From contig NC_135505.1 of assembly GCF_052857255.1 (NCBI RefSeq), forward strand, positions 55,044,792-55,108,791: DNA of 64,000 nt, read 5' to 3'. This document shows, in pieces, positions 10,985 through 21,923 of this stretch. This DNA is from Amblyomma americanum. Taxonomy: Eukaryota > Arthropoda > Arachnida > Ixodida > Ixodidae. The stretch's first letter is position 1. Every line of letters starts with the position of its first letter. The translations under genes and the position numbers were made by a program. The notes under the pieces were generated by a model. The model was not told where the DNA came from. It did no database searches and saw nothing but the letters and a program-made list of their open reading frames with translations.

Positions 10985-11465
10985 GAAACTTCGTCATCAA
11001 TTAGGAGATTCCATTCGATTACTGTTCGTGGAAACTTAAAATTGTTATTACGCGTGGTAAATGGCGTTACTTTGCGGCTATGACTTTGCCTAGTTGCGTA
11101 ACCAGACGAAAAAGAAATTATGCTCGTGATATTTGCCTTATAGTCACCGTTGATAAGTTTAAGGAGGAATTTTAGTTGCGACTGTACGGTAATGGTGGCA
11201 ATTTCATTTCAGTTAAGAATTTTTTCAGTGACGTACGTCCGAAGCTGTTATAAAGAAGCGAGCTGGTTTTCCTTGCAGCATTTCTATCTTTGTGTAAGTT
11301 TTAGTGAAAGGGTCCCAAAAAACGCCAGCATTGTCTATTATCACATAATTACGGTTTTGTATGCGAGCAGTAGCACAGAAGGAGTAGGAAGTCTCAAAGC
11401 TCTCCGCAGAAAGTACAACTTGCGATTAACATTAGCCATTTCGTAGTCAATGTGCATAGCTCAAG
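10985..11465 (-). pseudogene. LINE ORF2 C-terminal remnant (RT thumb and tail)
   Basis: Minus-strand translation gives I-T-N-D-L-T near 11480, H-I-D-Y-E near 11450, F-L-R-R-A-L-R-L-P-T-P-S-V-L-L-L-A-Y-K-T around 11360-11420, F-L-L-K-L-I-N-G-D-Y near 11160 and A-T-R-Q-S-H-S-R near 11090. F-P-R-T-V-I-E-W-N follows near 11020. These are the conserved tail motifs of CR1-like LINE ORF2 proteins (YLRR..., RLLAYKT, FKLINGK, TRQHHSR, FPRTVEEWN). Several stops interrupt it, so it is inactive. Confidence 0.75.
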
Positions 11466-11544
11466 TGAGGTCATTAGTGATCAAGAGTACGACATGATTT
11501 ATAATATATCTTGAGAAAAGCACGAGAATAGTTTTGGTGGGATT

Positions 11545-12178
11545 AATATTTAGGTTTCTTATTTAAAAGGGCGTCTGCAGTAGGCAGCAGTAAAGATTTG
11601 TTGTCCGATATTCTTTCTACTATCTGACAATTTTGTTTCGCAGTAATTGATCCGCTAACAAAAAAGAGGCCGAACATTGATTGAGAATTGTCCTGAAATA
11701 AGGTATTTTCTTCTACAATTTGCAATAAGTTGAAAGAAAAAGCAATGCACAACACAGCTTCAACTGTGAGGTCATGCTTTTATAACTGAAAAATTTCATC
11801 TCTACTTCAGGCAAAATCACACATCCTGACAGTTTAAAACGATTATCGGGTTTAACATTCGTGCTCAAATATTGCTTAAGTTCGTCTAATACGGCAACGG
11901 TAGAGTGGGGGGGCCTGTACATTGCTCCAATAAAAGTGGCATATCTACCGCTTTCATAGTACGTTGTTAAAAAATGCACTCCACATTTATTATCTCGATG
12001 GAAGGAACCGCGAACAACCCAGCGCCAACACGCTCCGTTGTTTCAATGTCTTTTCACAGCGCCTTTACTTCGGTCCATGATACATTCTAGGACGACTCTA
12101 ACGTCTTTTTCGTTCCATGCAAGTAAAAGCGGGATGGAAAAAAATTCCAACAGCGGGACGTGTTGGCTCCGGGTGGTC
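11545..12178 (-). pseudogene. LINE endonuclease-domain remnant
   Basis: The frame at 11713-11979 encodes F-I-G-A-M-Y-R-P-P-H-S followed by L-D-E-L-K-Q-Y-L-S-T, a hallmark of the APE-type endonuclease of CR1/jockey LINEs (usually ...YRPPNS...). The following C-V-I-L-P-E-V-E corresponds to the G-D-F-N-L-P motif in degraded form. Upstream sequence to 12178 is out of frame but aligns with 26822-27080. Confidence 0.8.
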
Positions 12179-14216
12179 CAGTTTGTTAGAGAGTCACACT
12201 CCGAATTATTTACAGAGCTGTTTACTTGACTTCTTCCATGCAAATTTCTTACTTTCGTTCTCTTTCTTTAAATCTGTTTGTTATAGATAGAAAATTTTAT
12301 GGTATGAAAATTGTAATGCGATATTTAACTGATATTCCTTTAATCATGTTCCATTTCTTCCTTTCTAGTTTTAATTCACAATAAAGTGGTCCAGTTTGTT
12401 AGAAAGCAACACTGAATTATTTTCAGAGGTGTTAACTTGTCTTCTTCCTTGCAAATTTTTTACTTCCCTTCTCGTTTTTAAATCTGTCTGATATGGATAG
12501 TAGGTTTTATAGTATGAAAATTGCCATTCCATATTTTCCCTGATATTCCCTTCGCAAGTTCCGTTTCTCACTCTCTAGTTTTAATTAATAATATAGTGGT
12601 TAACTTTGTTAGAGATTCACAGTGAGAGTTAGTTACAGAGCTGTTAACCTGTCATCTTTCATGCAAATTTCCTACTTCTCTTTTTTAAATCTGATATGGA
12701 TAGTAAGTTTTATAGTATGAAAATTGTATTGGAATATTTCCAATGGTATTCCTTTTGCATGTTCCGTTTCTCGCTCTCTAGTTTTCTTTTACAATAAAGT
12801 GGCCTAGTTTGTTAGAGATACATAGTGTGAAATATTTACAGAGCTGTTTACTTGTCTTCCTCCATAGAAATTTGTTGCTTCCCTTATCTTTTTTAAATCT
12901 GATATGGATTGTAAGTTTTATGGTATGAAAATTGTAATGCGATATTTCCACTGATATTCCTTTTGCATGTTCCGTTTCTCGCGCTCTAGTGTTAATTCAC
13001 AATGTAATGGTCCAGCTTCAAAGAGAGTCACAGTGCGAATTATTCAGAGTTGTTTACTTGCCTTCTTCCATGCAAATTTGTTACATCCTTTCTCTTTCCT
13101 TAAATGTGTTAGTTATGGATAGTAAGTTTTATGACATGAAAATTGTAATCCGATATTTCCACAGCTGTTCCTTTTTGTATGTTTCATTTCTCGCTCTTTG
13201 GTTTTAATTCACAATTAAGTGGTCCACTTTATTAGAGGGTCACAGTGTGAATTATTTGCACAGCTGTTTACTTGTCTTCTATGAAAAGCGGTTACCTCGC
13301 TTCTCTTTTTTAAATCTGTCTGATATGCGTAGTAAGTTTTATGGTATGAAAATTGTATTGCGATATTTCCAGTGATGTGCCGTTTGCATGTTGCATTTCT
13401 CGCTCTCTAGATTTCATTTGCAATATCGTGGTCCAGTTTGTTAGAGAGTCATACTTTAAATTATTTACAGAGCTGTTTACTTTTCTTTCATGGAACTTTG
13501 TTACTTCCCTTCTCTTTTTTAAATTTGTTTGATATGGATAGTAAGTTTTATGGTAGAAAAATTGCAATGCGATATTTACACTTATATTCCTTCTGCACGT
13601 TCAGTTTCTCACTCTCTGGATTAAATATACAATATAGTGGTCCAGTTTCTCCGATAGTCGCTGGGTGAATTATTTACATAGCTGTACTTGTCTTCTTTTA
13701 TGTCAATTTCTTACTGTCCTTCTCTTTTTTAAATCTATTTGATATCGATATAAAGTTTTATGTTATGAATAATATAATCCGATAGTTCCAGTGATATTCC
13801 TTTTGCATGTTTTGTTTCTCGCTCTCTAATTTTAGTTCACAGTATAGTGGTCTAGTTTGTTAGAGTCACAGTGTGAATTACTTGAAGAGCTGCTTTCTTG
13901 TCTTCTTTGATGGAAATAAGTTACTTCTCTTCTCTTTGTTAAATCTGTTTGATGTGAATAGTAATTTTTGTGGTATGAAAATTGTAATGCAATTTTTCAA
14001 CTGATATGCCTTTTGCATTTTCCGTTTTTCGCTCATTTTTAATTTGCAATATAGTCGTCCAGTTTGTTACAGATTCGCAGTCTCAATTAATTTTATAGCT
14101 TTTTAATTCTCTTCTTCCATACAAATTTGTTACTTCTCTTCTCGTTTTTAAATCTCCTTGATGTGGATTGTAGGTTTAATGTTATGAAAATTGTAATTCG
14201 ATATTTCAACTGATAT
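12178..14216. repeat. Satellite array A: about ten copies of a ~208-bp unit
   Basis: The start motif GTGGTCCAGTTTGTTAGAGA recurs with variations near 12173, 12386, 12597, 12800, 13007, 13220, 13429, 13639, 13846 and 14055, giving a period of roughly 203-213 bp. Each unit also carries a variant of ATTATTTACAGAGCTGTTTA, GATATGGATAGTAAGTTTTA, ATGAAAATTGTAATGCGATA and CATGTTCCGTTTCTCGCTCT. Units differ from each other by roughly 10-20 percent by eye. The same unit forms array B at 38.8 kb. No coding potential is visible. Confidence 0.92.
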
Positions 14217-14470
14217 AGCCGCCGCGGTGGCTGATTGGTTATGGTGCTCGGCTGCTGGCCCGAAAGACGCGGGTTCGATCTTGGCCGCGGCGGTGGAACT
14301 TCGATGGAGGCGAAATTCTAGAGGCTCGTGTGCTGTGCGATGTCAGTGCACGTTAAAGAACCCCAGGTGGTCGAAAATTCCGGAGCCCTTCACTACGGCG
14401 TCTCTCATAGCCTATGTCGCTTCGGGACGTTAAACCCACATATACCAAAACAAACCATTTCAACAGATAT
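14203..14470 (+). repeat. tRNA-derived SINE with 14-bp target-site duplication
   Basis: The SINE (14217-14456) has the head GCCGCGGTGGCTGATTGG, CGGGTTCGATCTTGGCC (B box), GAGGCGAAATTCTAGAGGC, GTTAAAGAACCCCAGGTGG and a short A-rich end. It is flanked by ATTTCAACTGATAT (14203-14216) and ATTTCAACAGATAT (14457-14470), one mismatch apart. The paralogous site near 40215 lacks it, so it inserted after the segmental duplication. Confidence 0.88.
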
Positions 14471-14596
14471 GCCTTTCAACTGATACGCCTGATGTAGCAG
14501 ATATGGATAGAGGGCATTTGGATACAACAGCACTTATAGGCGACATGGTTAGCCAGAATCTTCTGAAGCTTGTTTGTCCGATTTATTCCACAATGC

Positions 14597-14823
14597 CCTT
14601 CCGCGGTTGCTAAGTGTTTATGGCGTTCGGCTGCTCGCCCGAATGACGCGGCGTTGATCCCGGCCGCTGCTGTCGCATTGCAATGGAGGCGAAATGCTAC
14701 AAACCCGTGTACTATGCGACGGTTGTGAACGTAAACAACCCTATGTCGTCGAAGTTGTCCGGAGCCCTACATTGCGGCATCTATGATAGTCAGAATCTCT
14801 TTGGGATGTTAAGCCCTGTTGAA
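14597..14823 (+). repeat. Old, diverged SINE shared by both duplication copies
   Basis: Contains TTCCGCGGTTGCTAAGTG, GGCGTTGATCCCGGCCGC, ATGGAGGCGAAATGCTAC and GGAGCCCTACATTGCGGCAT, a degenerate version of the tick SINE. It is also present at 40353-40588, so it predates the duplication. Confidence 0.8.
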
Positions 14824-14829
14824 CGAAAG

Positions 14830-16386
14830 CAATCCATAGTTAAACTGCCCGTTGAAAATTGTAAACTTGATACAAACCAAGGATGAGAAGAGAACTATGT
14901 AAAGTGTCTTCGTCCGCCGGCTTGCTAGCGCAGTAGAGGTCATCAGTGCGATATGCGCTTAAACTCTGGTGGACCAGTCGACGACTTTGCACAGCATGAT
15001 TACACTATCACATATACGTCAATGCGAAAAGGCCTTCAGTGAAATGCGCTTACATGATGGCGGTGAAATGCTACGATCGTAACGGCTGCCGATAGATCTG
15101 ATAACTTTTTTCACTCATTATAATCTCGATATGTCCCTGATAAGATTAGCTGACAGCACTGCACACGCATAGTGGGACCAGGGCCCTGTTGCTCGCACAT
15201 ATTAGTTGGCAAATTTGTTCGTGAACTTATGATTTCTTTCTTGTTCTACTGCGATTTCGCAGGAATCAAGTAAACAGTTAGCGATCATCTGGTACATCTT
15301 GTTATGTAACAATGCGTCGCCAGTCCAAACGCAGTTGCTGGCTTTGGAAAAAGTTAGTCGTTGTTTCTGTGGTGTCTGATGTAGTCATTAGTAGTCTGTG
15401 GTGCGAGTGACTCACCTTTCGTTTGTCTAATATTGCTTAGGTCACGAAAACTGAGCGACAAGTGCTTACCGCTTATGAGCTCATTTACTAATTTAGCCAT
15501 TCCTCAGCCTAGCGAGACGCGCATTTTTATTACCATGGCAACAGCGAAGTACACATAACGGCACTCATCAAGATAGAGTCTGCGTCAAACTTTTGTACGT
15601 TTGCGATGGGCATTGCAATGAAATTGTTTCCAGGTCACATGCATGAATTGCACAATAAAGCTGAGCAGATAAGAACTACAGTATTTATAAAGTTGTAAGA
15701 TCAGCTAGAGTACTTAAGAAGGAACCGACATCGCACATCAAACATGCGCATTCTAAATCATAGCCTAGCGTGATCAAGGCGAGCTTATGAACAAAATTTT
15801 CTGACCACGCCGCCGCAAACTTTTCACAATGCGTCTCACCTTTCCAGCCCAAAGTCTGACAATTACTTCAAGAATCTATTCGTCTGTGTTCTCTTCCCGA
15901 ATCCAAGTTGTACTAAGGCTGGATTACTGCACTGAAATGAAAGCTGACTGTTTTTACGCACCATTTTAAGGGGAATGCCTAGATGACTTGAGCGTCCTTA
16001 AAGACAATATTGATGTCTTTGTACTTTATCTAAAAGTGAAGCAGCTTATTCCAGATACATCATCGGTAATGAAGTTCCGAATGTCTCTGATATTTTTCTG
16101 CCTACAGACTGCATGCGTATTACTAAACACTCATTAAGTTATTTTCGTCACGTGGAATCGTTGTTTTTGTAAAGTTCCACAAGGCAATTTATTTTAGTTC
16201 CTTTATTGCTCTGTTTTTCAGCATCTGTTATGTCTATCTAAAATAATTATTTGACAAATTTTATTTTTCTTCCACATTGGTAGAGAAATGTACTCTGTAG
16301 TCTATTATAAAGAGTGAATAACCTGCTTAACAATGTTCGCCGCGGAGACTGTGCTGTATGGCTAGAACAGATTTCTAAACATCTGT
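14830..16386. other. Non-coding part of duplication copy A
   Basis: No gene is recognised. The sequence matches 40595-42145. A 120-bp patch at 15589-15708 is almost identical to 41350-41469, clearly more conserved than its surroundings. Confidence 0.6.
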
Positions 16387-16390
16387 TCGT
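16387..16390. repeat. Target-site duplication of gypsy element 1 (left)
   Basis: TCGT directly precedes the LTR and is repeated at 24236-24239 directly after the other LTR. Removing the element and one TCGT restores a site aligning with the empty paralogous site near 42145-42160 (CTGTTCGTTT then GCTTTTT). Four bases is the usual size for Ty3/gypsy integration. Confidence 0.92.
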
Positions 16391-17575
16391 TGTGATGACC
16401 CCCATAATGCGCAGGTCCACACGGGACGGAGAGGCAAAGAGACACCGTATGGCTCAGTTTAAACAAACAGGTATATTCAATAATTACACATGATGAAGAT
16501 TATACATCAGAGGCTGGGGCGTCCGAGCTTACGTGCCGACGACTTCATGGGGGCGATGGAGTGGCTCCGGAGTTGGGCTCGAGCGGTTGCTGGCAGAAGC
16601 TGCACGCCGACGGGCTTCGGCGCTGAAGGCCCTCTTGGCGAACGATGTCGTCCTGAGCGTGCTTGCAGTAGAATTTCAATAGTCGTCCGTTTCTTCGAGG
16701 ATGGTTCACAAACCCTTCCTCCAGTGTCGCCCGGCCCGGAAGATGAACAGGAGGCGAGCTTGTAGATGATGACAGCAGAGCACAATTTTACACCATACAT
16801 ATACAGAGAGCCAAACTGGAAAAAACAGAACTGAATCTACAAAAGAACAAACTTTGCACCACTTCACTCATCGACCGGGCAGGCCAGTGCCTAAGCAGCA
16901 TCACATCACATGCCAAGCATGGAGCCCCAGCTCAGACTCAACTGCATCCGTTTACATGCGCTTTTAAGCACTTGATTAACAAAGGACTAAGGGCGGTCAT
17001 TTCCAGTGGCCCGCCCAAAGCATCAATTCTCCAATCCAAAATAACATGCGAGATGGGGACCACCCCTTGGGCTGGGCTTAGCCTCGACCCCAGAGTCTGT
17101 TAACAATACAAACTAAATAAACAACAAAAACGCCACCACTCTCTCTCAAGTGAGAGTATACACAGGCTCTCTCTTCGGAGCTAATTCACTAGCGCCTGTC
17201 TTTCCACATTCTTGGCGAGTACTGCCTGTCCGCCATGACAGGTGTCCGTCGCGGCCCTTCTGGGAAGCTGTGGGTGCCTTCCCGGCGATAGCCCACGACA
17301 AAGGGGGGGGGGGAGGGAAAGAATGTCGTCTTCGCGGTTTCGCATAGCGTCGGCTGTGGTACGGCGCGCTCTGGCCCGCTGACAGCTCCCCTGTCCTGGA
17401 ATGCAACCGGAAATTGGGGAGGACAAAGCCTGTTTCCCCGGGGCGGCGGCGGGACCGGTTTTTCCGGTCGTCACTCAAAGAGCATGGCTGGGCAATTGAT
17501 GATGCCGCTGTCACGGTTCCCCGTCTACGCCGCGCCGTCGAACGTGGATCCTCGTATCACACACGGAATGTCACA
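16391..17575 (-). repeat. 3' LTR of gypsy element 1
   Basis: 1185 bp, beginning TGTGATGACCCCCATAATGC and ending GGAATGTCACA on the plus strand. It differs from the other LTR mainly by a G run near 17306 that is two bases longer. The internal part, about 16662-17300, is absent from the LTRs of element 2. Open frames across the LTR on both strands occur twice, once per LTR, and are not genes. Confidence 0.95.
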
Positions 17576-17589
17576 CTCGCTCACCCTCC
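17576..17589 (-). promoter_or_regulatory. Polypurine-like tract of gypsy element 1
   Basis: Reverse-complemented, the 14 bases directly upstream of the 3' LTR read GGAGGGTGAGCGAG. They are mostly purine and placed where the plus-strand primer must lie. Element 2 has the identical sequence at 49159-49172. Confidence 0.6.
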
Positions 17590-18069
17590 AGAAGAATGTT
17601 CTCCGAACATTTGAGTCCACGCAGCTCCCCTTGTCTTTCTGAATCGCCTCGCACAGTGCGTCCGACAAAACACTTTTCGCTGCACTCAACACCACTGCAC
17701 AACACCATATGCCTCCGCTGTCAATACTGGCGTCTCCAGGGGCAGCACTGATCTTCTTTTACAGATAAACATGAAACTCAGCACCCAAGCCTCTCCTTTC
17801 TAGTCCAAACTGGACGAAAATAAATTTACCACAGTTACAAAGGAGCTCCCACTTCTAGCACGATCACGGCACAGACAAAAATATAGATAACGAAAGGAAG
17901 TAGGGCAGGTTCTGCATGCGCTCCGCATGCTCTCCTGTGCAGGTGTTACTTAATGACAGAAAGGTTTAACTACCAACTCCGATAACTTAACACATAAGCA
18001 CATAGCAATGTTATGAGCTGCGGCATTACACAATTCTAACCAGTTCACAACTCCGCTCTGTTTACGCCA
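17590..18069 (-). other. 3' untranslated region of gypsy element 1
   Basis: About 480 bp between the pol stop and the polypurine-like tract. It is conserved in element 2 (49173-49652) with only small differences. There is no ORF of note and no envelope gene. Confidence 0.8.
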
Positions 18070-21000
18070 TTAGTCCGACTTAGCTTTCCGATTTCGCAGC
18101 GGATATCGGCCTTCATGAGTCATACTAAATAAGTCTGTGCCCCTTTGTCTGCTTTGGGACTTGCGAGGGCTCGTGGCAGGAGCCTCTCCTGGCGTTATCT
18201 GCGCGGCAACCTCGCGCGCTTCTTCTTCTAGCAATGCATGAAGTAAATCCGGTGGCATTCCGGCCGTCACCTCGGGCGCCTGCCGAACAAATGCAGGAGA
18301 GGGCGTTTCTTGCGAACTATCTGCGCGCTCCGCTTCACTTCTGTCCCCATCAAAATCCGCGCTTTCCCTTTCCTCATTTCGTGAATACTGAACCGGTGCC
18401 GACTTGAGGCGATTTGCGTGTATCCTTATCAAACGCCGGTTCACGTCTCGGACTCTGAAGTTTACCGGAGAAAGCTTCTCGACAACCTCGCACGGTCCTC
18501 TCCACTTCGTCTGGAACTTACGAGCTAGCCCAATCTGCCTTTGGCAGTTTTCAATGTACACGCTGTCCCCCACATCAAACGGCGCGTCTCTAGCACTGCG
18601 ATCGTGCACCTCCTTCCTGCGCTTCGCCGCTTTCTTTAAGGACTCCTTTGCGATGTCCCTCGCCACTTGCAAGCGCGATTCTAGCTCAACCTTATAGTCG
18701 TCCAGTGAAGCGTATGGGACACGACGGGGGCCCTCTGGCACTTCACTAGGCTGGTCCGGGTCTCGGCCGTAGAGAAGAAAGAATGGCGATTCGCCCGTGC
18801 TCTCGTGTGCTGCGGAATTGTAGGCAAACATTGCATACGGGAGCCACAAGTCCCAGTCCCGCTGGTCGCGCGAAACAAAATGCGACAGGAACCCGGCCAC
18901 GGTTTGGTTCAGTCGCTCCACCGCGCCGTTGCAAGCCGGATGGTACGGTGTTGTCTGCTTCTTAGCTATCTTAAGCAGCTCGCAAACTCTCCTCATTAGC
19001 TGCGACACGAAGTTCGTTCCCCGATCTGTCAAGAGTTGCCTCGGGGGTCCATGTCGGAGCACGATCTGTTCGACAAATGCTCTTGCAACCGTGTCTGCCT
19101 TCTGATCTGGGAGTGCTACCGCTTCCGCGTATTTTGAAAGGTGGTCGACAAATACTAAAATGTACTTGTTTCCGGAAGTGGTCGTGGGCAATGGGCCCAT
19201 TATGTCCATACATGTCCGCTCGAAGGGAGCTGAAACCTCAGGGAACGGCTGAATTGGAGCTGGTCTTCGTCCCTTGGGTGTTTTTCTTTCGAGACAGGAA
19301 TGACACTTCGCACAGTAGTCTCTAACATCCTGTCGCATGCCACTCCAAAAGTACAAACGCTCCACACGCCTGCGTGTCTTCGCTACGCCAAAATGACCGG
19401 CGCATGGCGCATCGTGAAACGCGCGAAGAACCCTTTCTGTCCACGACCGAGGTATGACGACTCTCTCCCAAGCGGTTTTCTCTGGTCTCCCTTTCCTGGT
19501 TGGCCTCGTGCGCCGACACAGGGTGCCGTCTTTGTCAATGAAATAACCTAGCTGTTCGGGATGAGACGGTGCGCCCTCTAAGCTTTCGATTATTCGCTTC
19601 AGGTCAGGATCTTTGCACTGCTCTGTGCGTAATTCGGCGGGGTCGACTACGGGGACAAACTCTTCTATAGCTGCCACGGCAGCTGTGCGGCTGAGTGCAT
19701 CAGCGTTCAGATGTGTCTTTCCTGACTTGTGCTCAACTTCAAAGCAGTATTCCTGCAGGTGTAGATTCCATCTAGCGAGTCGCGAGCTAGGGTCCCTGAC
19801 ACTCATCACCCATTTCAGAGGATGGCAGTCTGTGACTAGCTTGAATTTGCGGCCGTAAAGGTAGCATCTGAAGTGCTTTACTGCCCAGACAACGGCGAGG
19901 CACTCCCTTTCCGTAGCTCCGTACTTTTGCTCTGTGGGGCTCAACTGTCGGCTAGCAAAAGCAACGGGATGTTCTTTGCCCTCGATAACCTGAGATAGCA
20001 CGGCACCAACTGCGAACTTTGACGCATCTGTGGCCATAACGAAGGGCAAACTAAAATCCGGGTGGCGTAACAGCGGTGCACTCATTAGCTTCCTTTTCAG
20101 GGCCCCAAAAGCATTCTCCGCGTTTTCGTCCCAACGAAAGGCGACATTTTTGGCTGTTAAGGCGGTGAGCGGCTTAGCGAGCTTGGCGAACTCCTCTATG
20201 TGCCTTCGGTAGTAACCGATCAGGCCGAGAAACTGCCGGACCTGGCGGACGCTAGTCGGGGATGGAAAATCCGAGACACACCTTAGTTTCTCAGGGTCCG
20301 GTCGCACGCCGTCAGCTGAAACAACGTGCCCGAGGTATTTCACCTCGTTTTTGAGGAATTGGCACTTAGAGGGCTTCAGTTTGAGACCCGCTGCTCTTCG
20401 TCGCACCAAAACCTGCTCAATATCGCGCAAATGGTTATCAAAACTGCCACTGTATATGATAATGTCATCCATATACACGAAGCACAGCCTCCCCAGAAGA
20501 CCTGCCAGGATAACATCAGCGGTTCTCTGCCAGACAGCAGGGCTGTTGGCCAGACCCATCGGCATTCTTTTCCATTCATAGTGCCCTGAGGGCGTGTTGA
20601 ATGCCGTTTTCTCGGCATCTGCCGGATCCATTGCTATCTGCCAGAATCCCGCCGCCATGTCCACTACCGTGAAGTACCTGGCAGAGCCCAGCTGAGAAAG
20701 CGTCTCCTGTATATTGGGGATGGGGTATGGATCGATGCGAGTTACGGCATTTAGTTTGCGGTAGTCCACTACCAATCGATACGAGCCATCTGGCTTTTCC
20801 ACCAATAGTGCTGGTGCTCCCCATGGTGACTTTGAGTGTTCGACAATGCCGCGATCAATCAGGTCCTGCACCTGCCGCTCCATCTCCTCACGTTGGGAGT
20901 AAGGAATCCTGTACGCACGCTGGTAAACGGGCGATGAATTGCCGGTTTCTATCCTGTGCTTTATAACGCCACAGCAGCCCAAATCCAGGTTGGACGCGGC

Positions 21001-21906
21001 GAATACCTCCGAGTAGTCGTTCAGCAAACCAGCCAGAGCCTCCCTCTCCCTGGATTTTACGTGAGAAAGATCGAACGACACCTTTGGAGCAGCCGAAGGA
21101 CTAGCATGCTCTACAGTTGCGAGTACCGTATCGGTGGGCTCACGTTGCTCTATCGCAGAGGTGAAGAAAGCCAATGTTTTGTTCTTGGGAAGGCTCAGTG
21201 GCTGCTGGCTACAGTTAACCACCCGTAGGGGCACTCTGTGGGCGTCATTAACTGTCACGAGGCACGCGGCTGCCTTCAGGCCATTGCTGAGAGAGTCGAC
21301 CGGCTCAAGCACTCCCACGGCGCCGCTCTCTACATCTGAAGGCACAAACGCGTACAAAATGTGCTCCGACCAAGGAAGGACGACCGCCTCCTCGACCAGC
21401 CGGACGGCAACCCGCGAATATACCTTCTCCAATGATCCCACTGTTTGACGGGTGTCAATATCGGTAATGCGAATCTCAGCCCCTCTCCTGTTCAAAAACG
21501 GAACTTTTGAGCCGCCCGCATTAACCTCTTCCTCAGAGAATGAGACTACTACCTTCCCTTTTCTCAAAAAATCCTGCCCTAATATACCTGACACTCCGTT
21601 TGGCAGAGACACCGTGTCCGGGCATACGTAGCAGGGGTGCTCCAATGCAATTCCGCCGAGAGAGAAGTGTAACCGGTAGAGTCCACTTATGCCAAGAGGA
21701 TCCCCCGTTATGCCTACAAATTTGGTTGCCATACCACCAGACGCTTCCAACACCTCGCGGTCCCCCTTCCTTCGAAGCGTGTTAAAACTGCTCTCCTTAA
21801 GCAATGTCACCTTTGACCCCGTATCTATCAACAATTCCATGCAACAACCATTTAACTTGCAACGCACAACAGGGCATGCCTCGTCGGCCACACAAACTAC
21901 CACCAC
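18070..21906 (-). CDS. pol: Gypsy Pol polyprotein, intact (protease-RT-RNase H-integrase)
   Basis: The 1278-residue frame contains a retropepsin active site D-T-G at about 28-30. RT has V-V-D-M-A-A-G-F-W near 415 and the catalytic Y-M-D-D at about 478-481. RNase H has T-D-A-S at about 626, E-R-E-C near 666 and L-V-T-D near 692. The integrase has an H-H-C-C zinc module (H831, H838, C865, C868) and a D-D35-E core (about D901, D961, E997), followed by a GPY/F-like module (W-R-G-P-C-E-V-V). The first listed codon is GTG. The frame is open further upstream and is best read as entered by -1 frameshifting from gag at 21960. Pol carries out reverse transcription and integration of the element. One residue differs from element 2 next to the first integrase aspartate (C instead of G). 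Confidence 0.95.
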   Translation of the reverse strand: MVVVCVADEACPVVRCKLNGCCMELLIDTGSKVTLLKESSFNTLRRKGDREVLEASGGMATKFVGITGDPLGISGLYRLHFSLGGIALEHPCYVCPDTVSLPNGVSGILGQDFLRKGKVVVSFSEEEVNAGGSKVPFLNRRGAEIRITDIDTRQTVGSLEKVYSRVAVRLVEEAVVLPWSEHILYAFVPSDVESGAVGVLEPVDSLSNGLKAAACLVTVNDAHRVPLRVVNCSQQPLSLPKNKTLAFFTSAIEQREPTDTVLATVEHASPSAAPKVSFDLSHVKSREREALAGLLNDYSEVFAASNLDLGCCGVIKHRIETGNSSPVYQRAYRIPYSQREEMERQVQDLIDRGIVEHSKSPWGAPALLVEKPDGSYRLVVDYRKLNAVTRIDPYPIPNIQETLSQLGSARYFTVVDMAAGFWQIAMDPADAEKTAFNTPSGHYEWKRMPMGLANSPAVWQRTADVILAGLLGRLCFVYMDDIIIYSGSFDNHLRDIEQVLVRRRAAGLKLKPSKCQFLKNEVKYLGHVVSADGVRPDPEKLRCVSDFPSPTSVRQVRQFLGLIGYYRRHIEEFAKLAKPLTALTAKNVAFRWDENAENAFGALKRKLMSAPLLRHPDFSLPFVMATDASKFAVGAVLSQVIEGKEHPVAFASRQLSPTEQKYGATERECLAVVWAVKHFRCYLYGRKFKLVTDCHPLKWVMSVRDPSSRLARWNLHLQEYCFEVEHKSGKTHLNADALSRTAAVAAIEEFVPVVDPAELRTEQCKDPDLKRIIESLEGAPSHPEQLGYFIDKDGTLCRRTRPTRKGRPEKTAWERVVIPRSWTERVLRAFHDAPCAGHFGVAKTRRRVERLYFWSGMRQDVRDYCAKCHSCLERKTPKGRRPAPIQPFPEVSAPFERTCMDIMGPLPTTTSGNKYILVFVDHLSKYAEAVALPDQKADTVARAFVEQIVLRHGPPRQLLTDRGTNFVSQLMRRVCELLKIAKKQTTPYHPACNGAVERLNQTVAGFLSHFVSRDQRDWDLWLPYAMFAYNSAAHESTGESPFFLLYGRDPDQPSEVPEGPRRVPYASLDDYKVELESRLQVARDIAKESLKKAAKRRKEVHDRSARDAPFDVGDSVYIENCQRQIGLARKFQTKWRGPCEVVEKLSPVNFRVRDVNRRLIRIHANRLKSAPVQYSRNEERESADFDGDRSEAERADSSQETPSPAFVRQAPEVTAGMPPDLLHALLEEEAREVAAQITPGEAPATSPRKSQSRQRGTDLFSMTHEGRYPLRNRKAKSD

Positions 21907-21923
21907 CTCATCATCTACTGCTT

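Larger units (their letters stand above)
10770..12178 (-). mobile_element. 5'-truncated, internally deleted LINE (CR1/jockey-like)
   Basis: On the minus strand it runs from an endonuclease fragment (12178 to about 11545) directly into the C-terminal part of an RT ORF (about 11465 to 10985) and an AT-rich 3' UTR. The RT core with the catalytic box is missing. The 5' end coincides with the start of the satellite array at 12178. The endonuclease part of the sequence is closely similar to 26822-27080, so both derive from the same LINE family. Confidence 0.75.

Noticed and set aside
11945..12178. About 235-bp flanking repeat as a giant target-site duplication of block A
   Set aside because: The left copy continues into a LINE with its own 3' end, and the right copy into ORF1 of another LINE of the same family. 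They are better read as two LINE copies, and block B lacks such flanks.
14227..14433. 68-residue frame starting M-A-D-W-L-W
   Set aside because: It lies entirely within a tRNA-derived SINE.
16490..17614. Several open frames inside the long LTRs (also 23152-24305, 48441-49093, 54734-55386)
   Set aside because: They occur on both strands, once per LTR, with no recognisable domain, and are by-products of high GC content.
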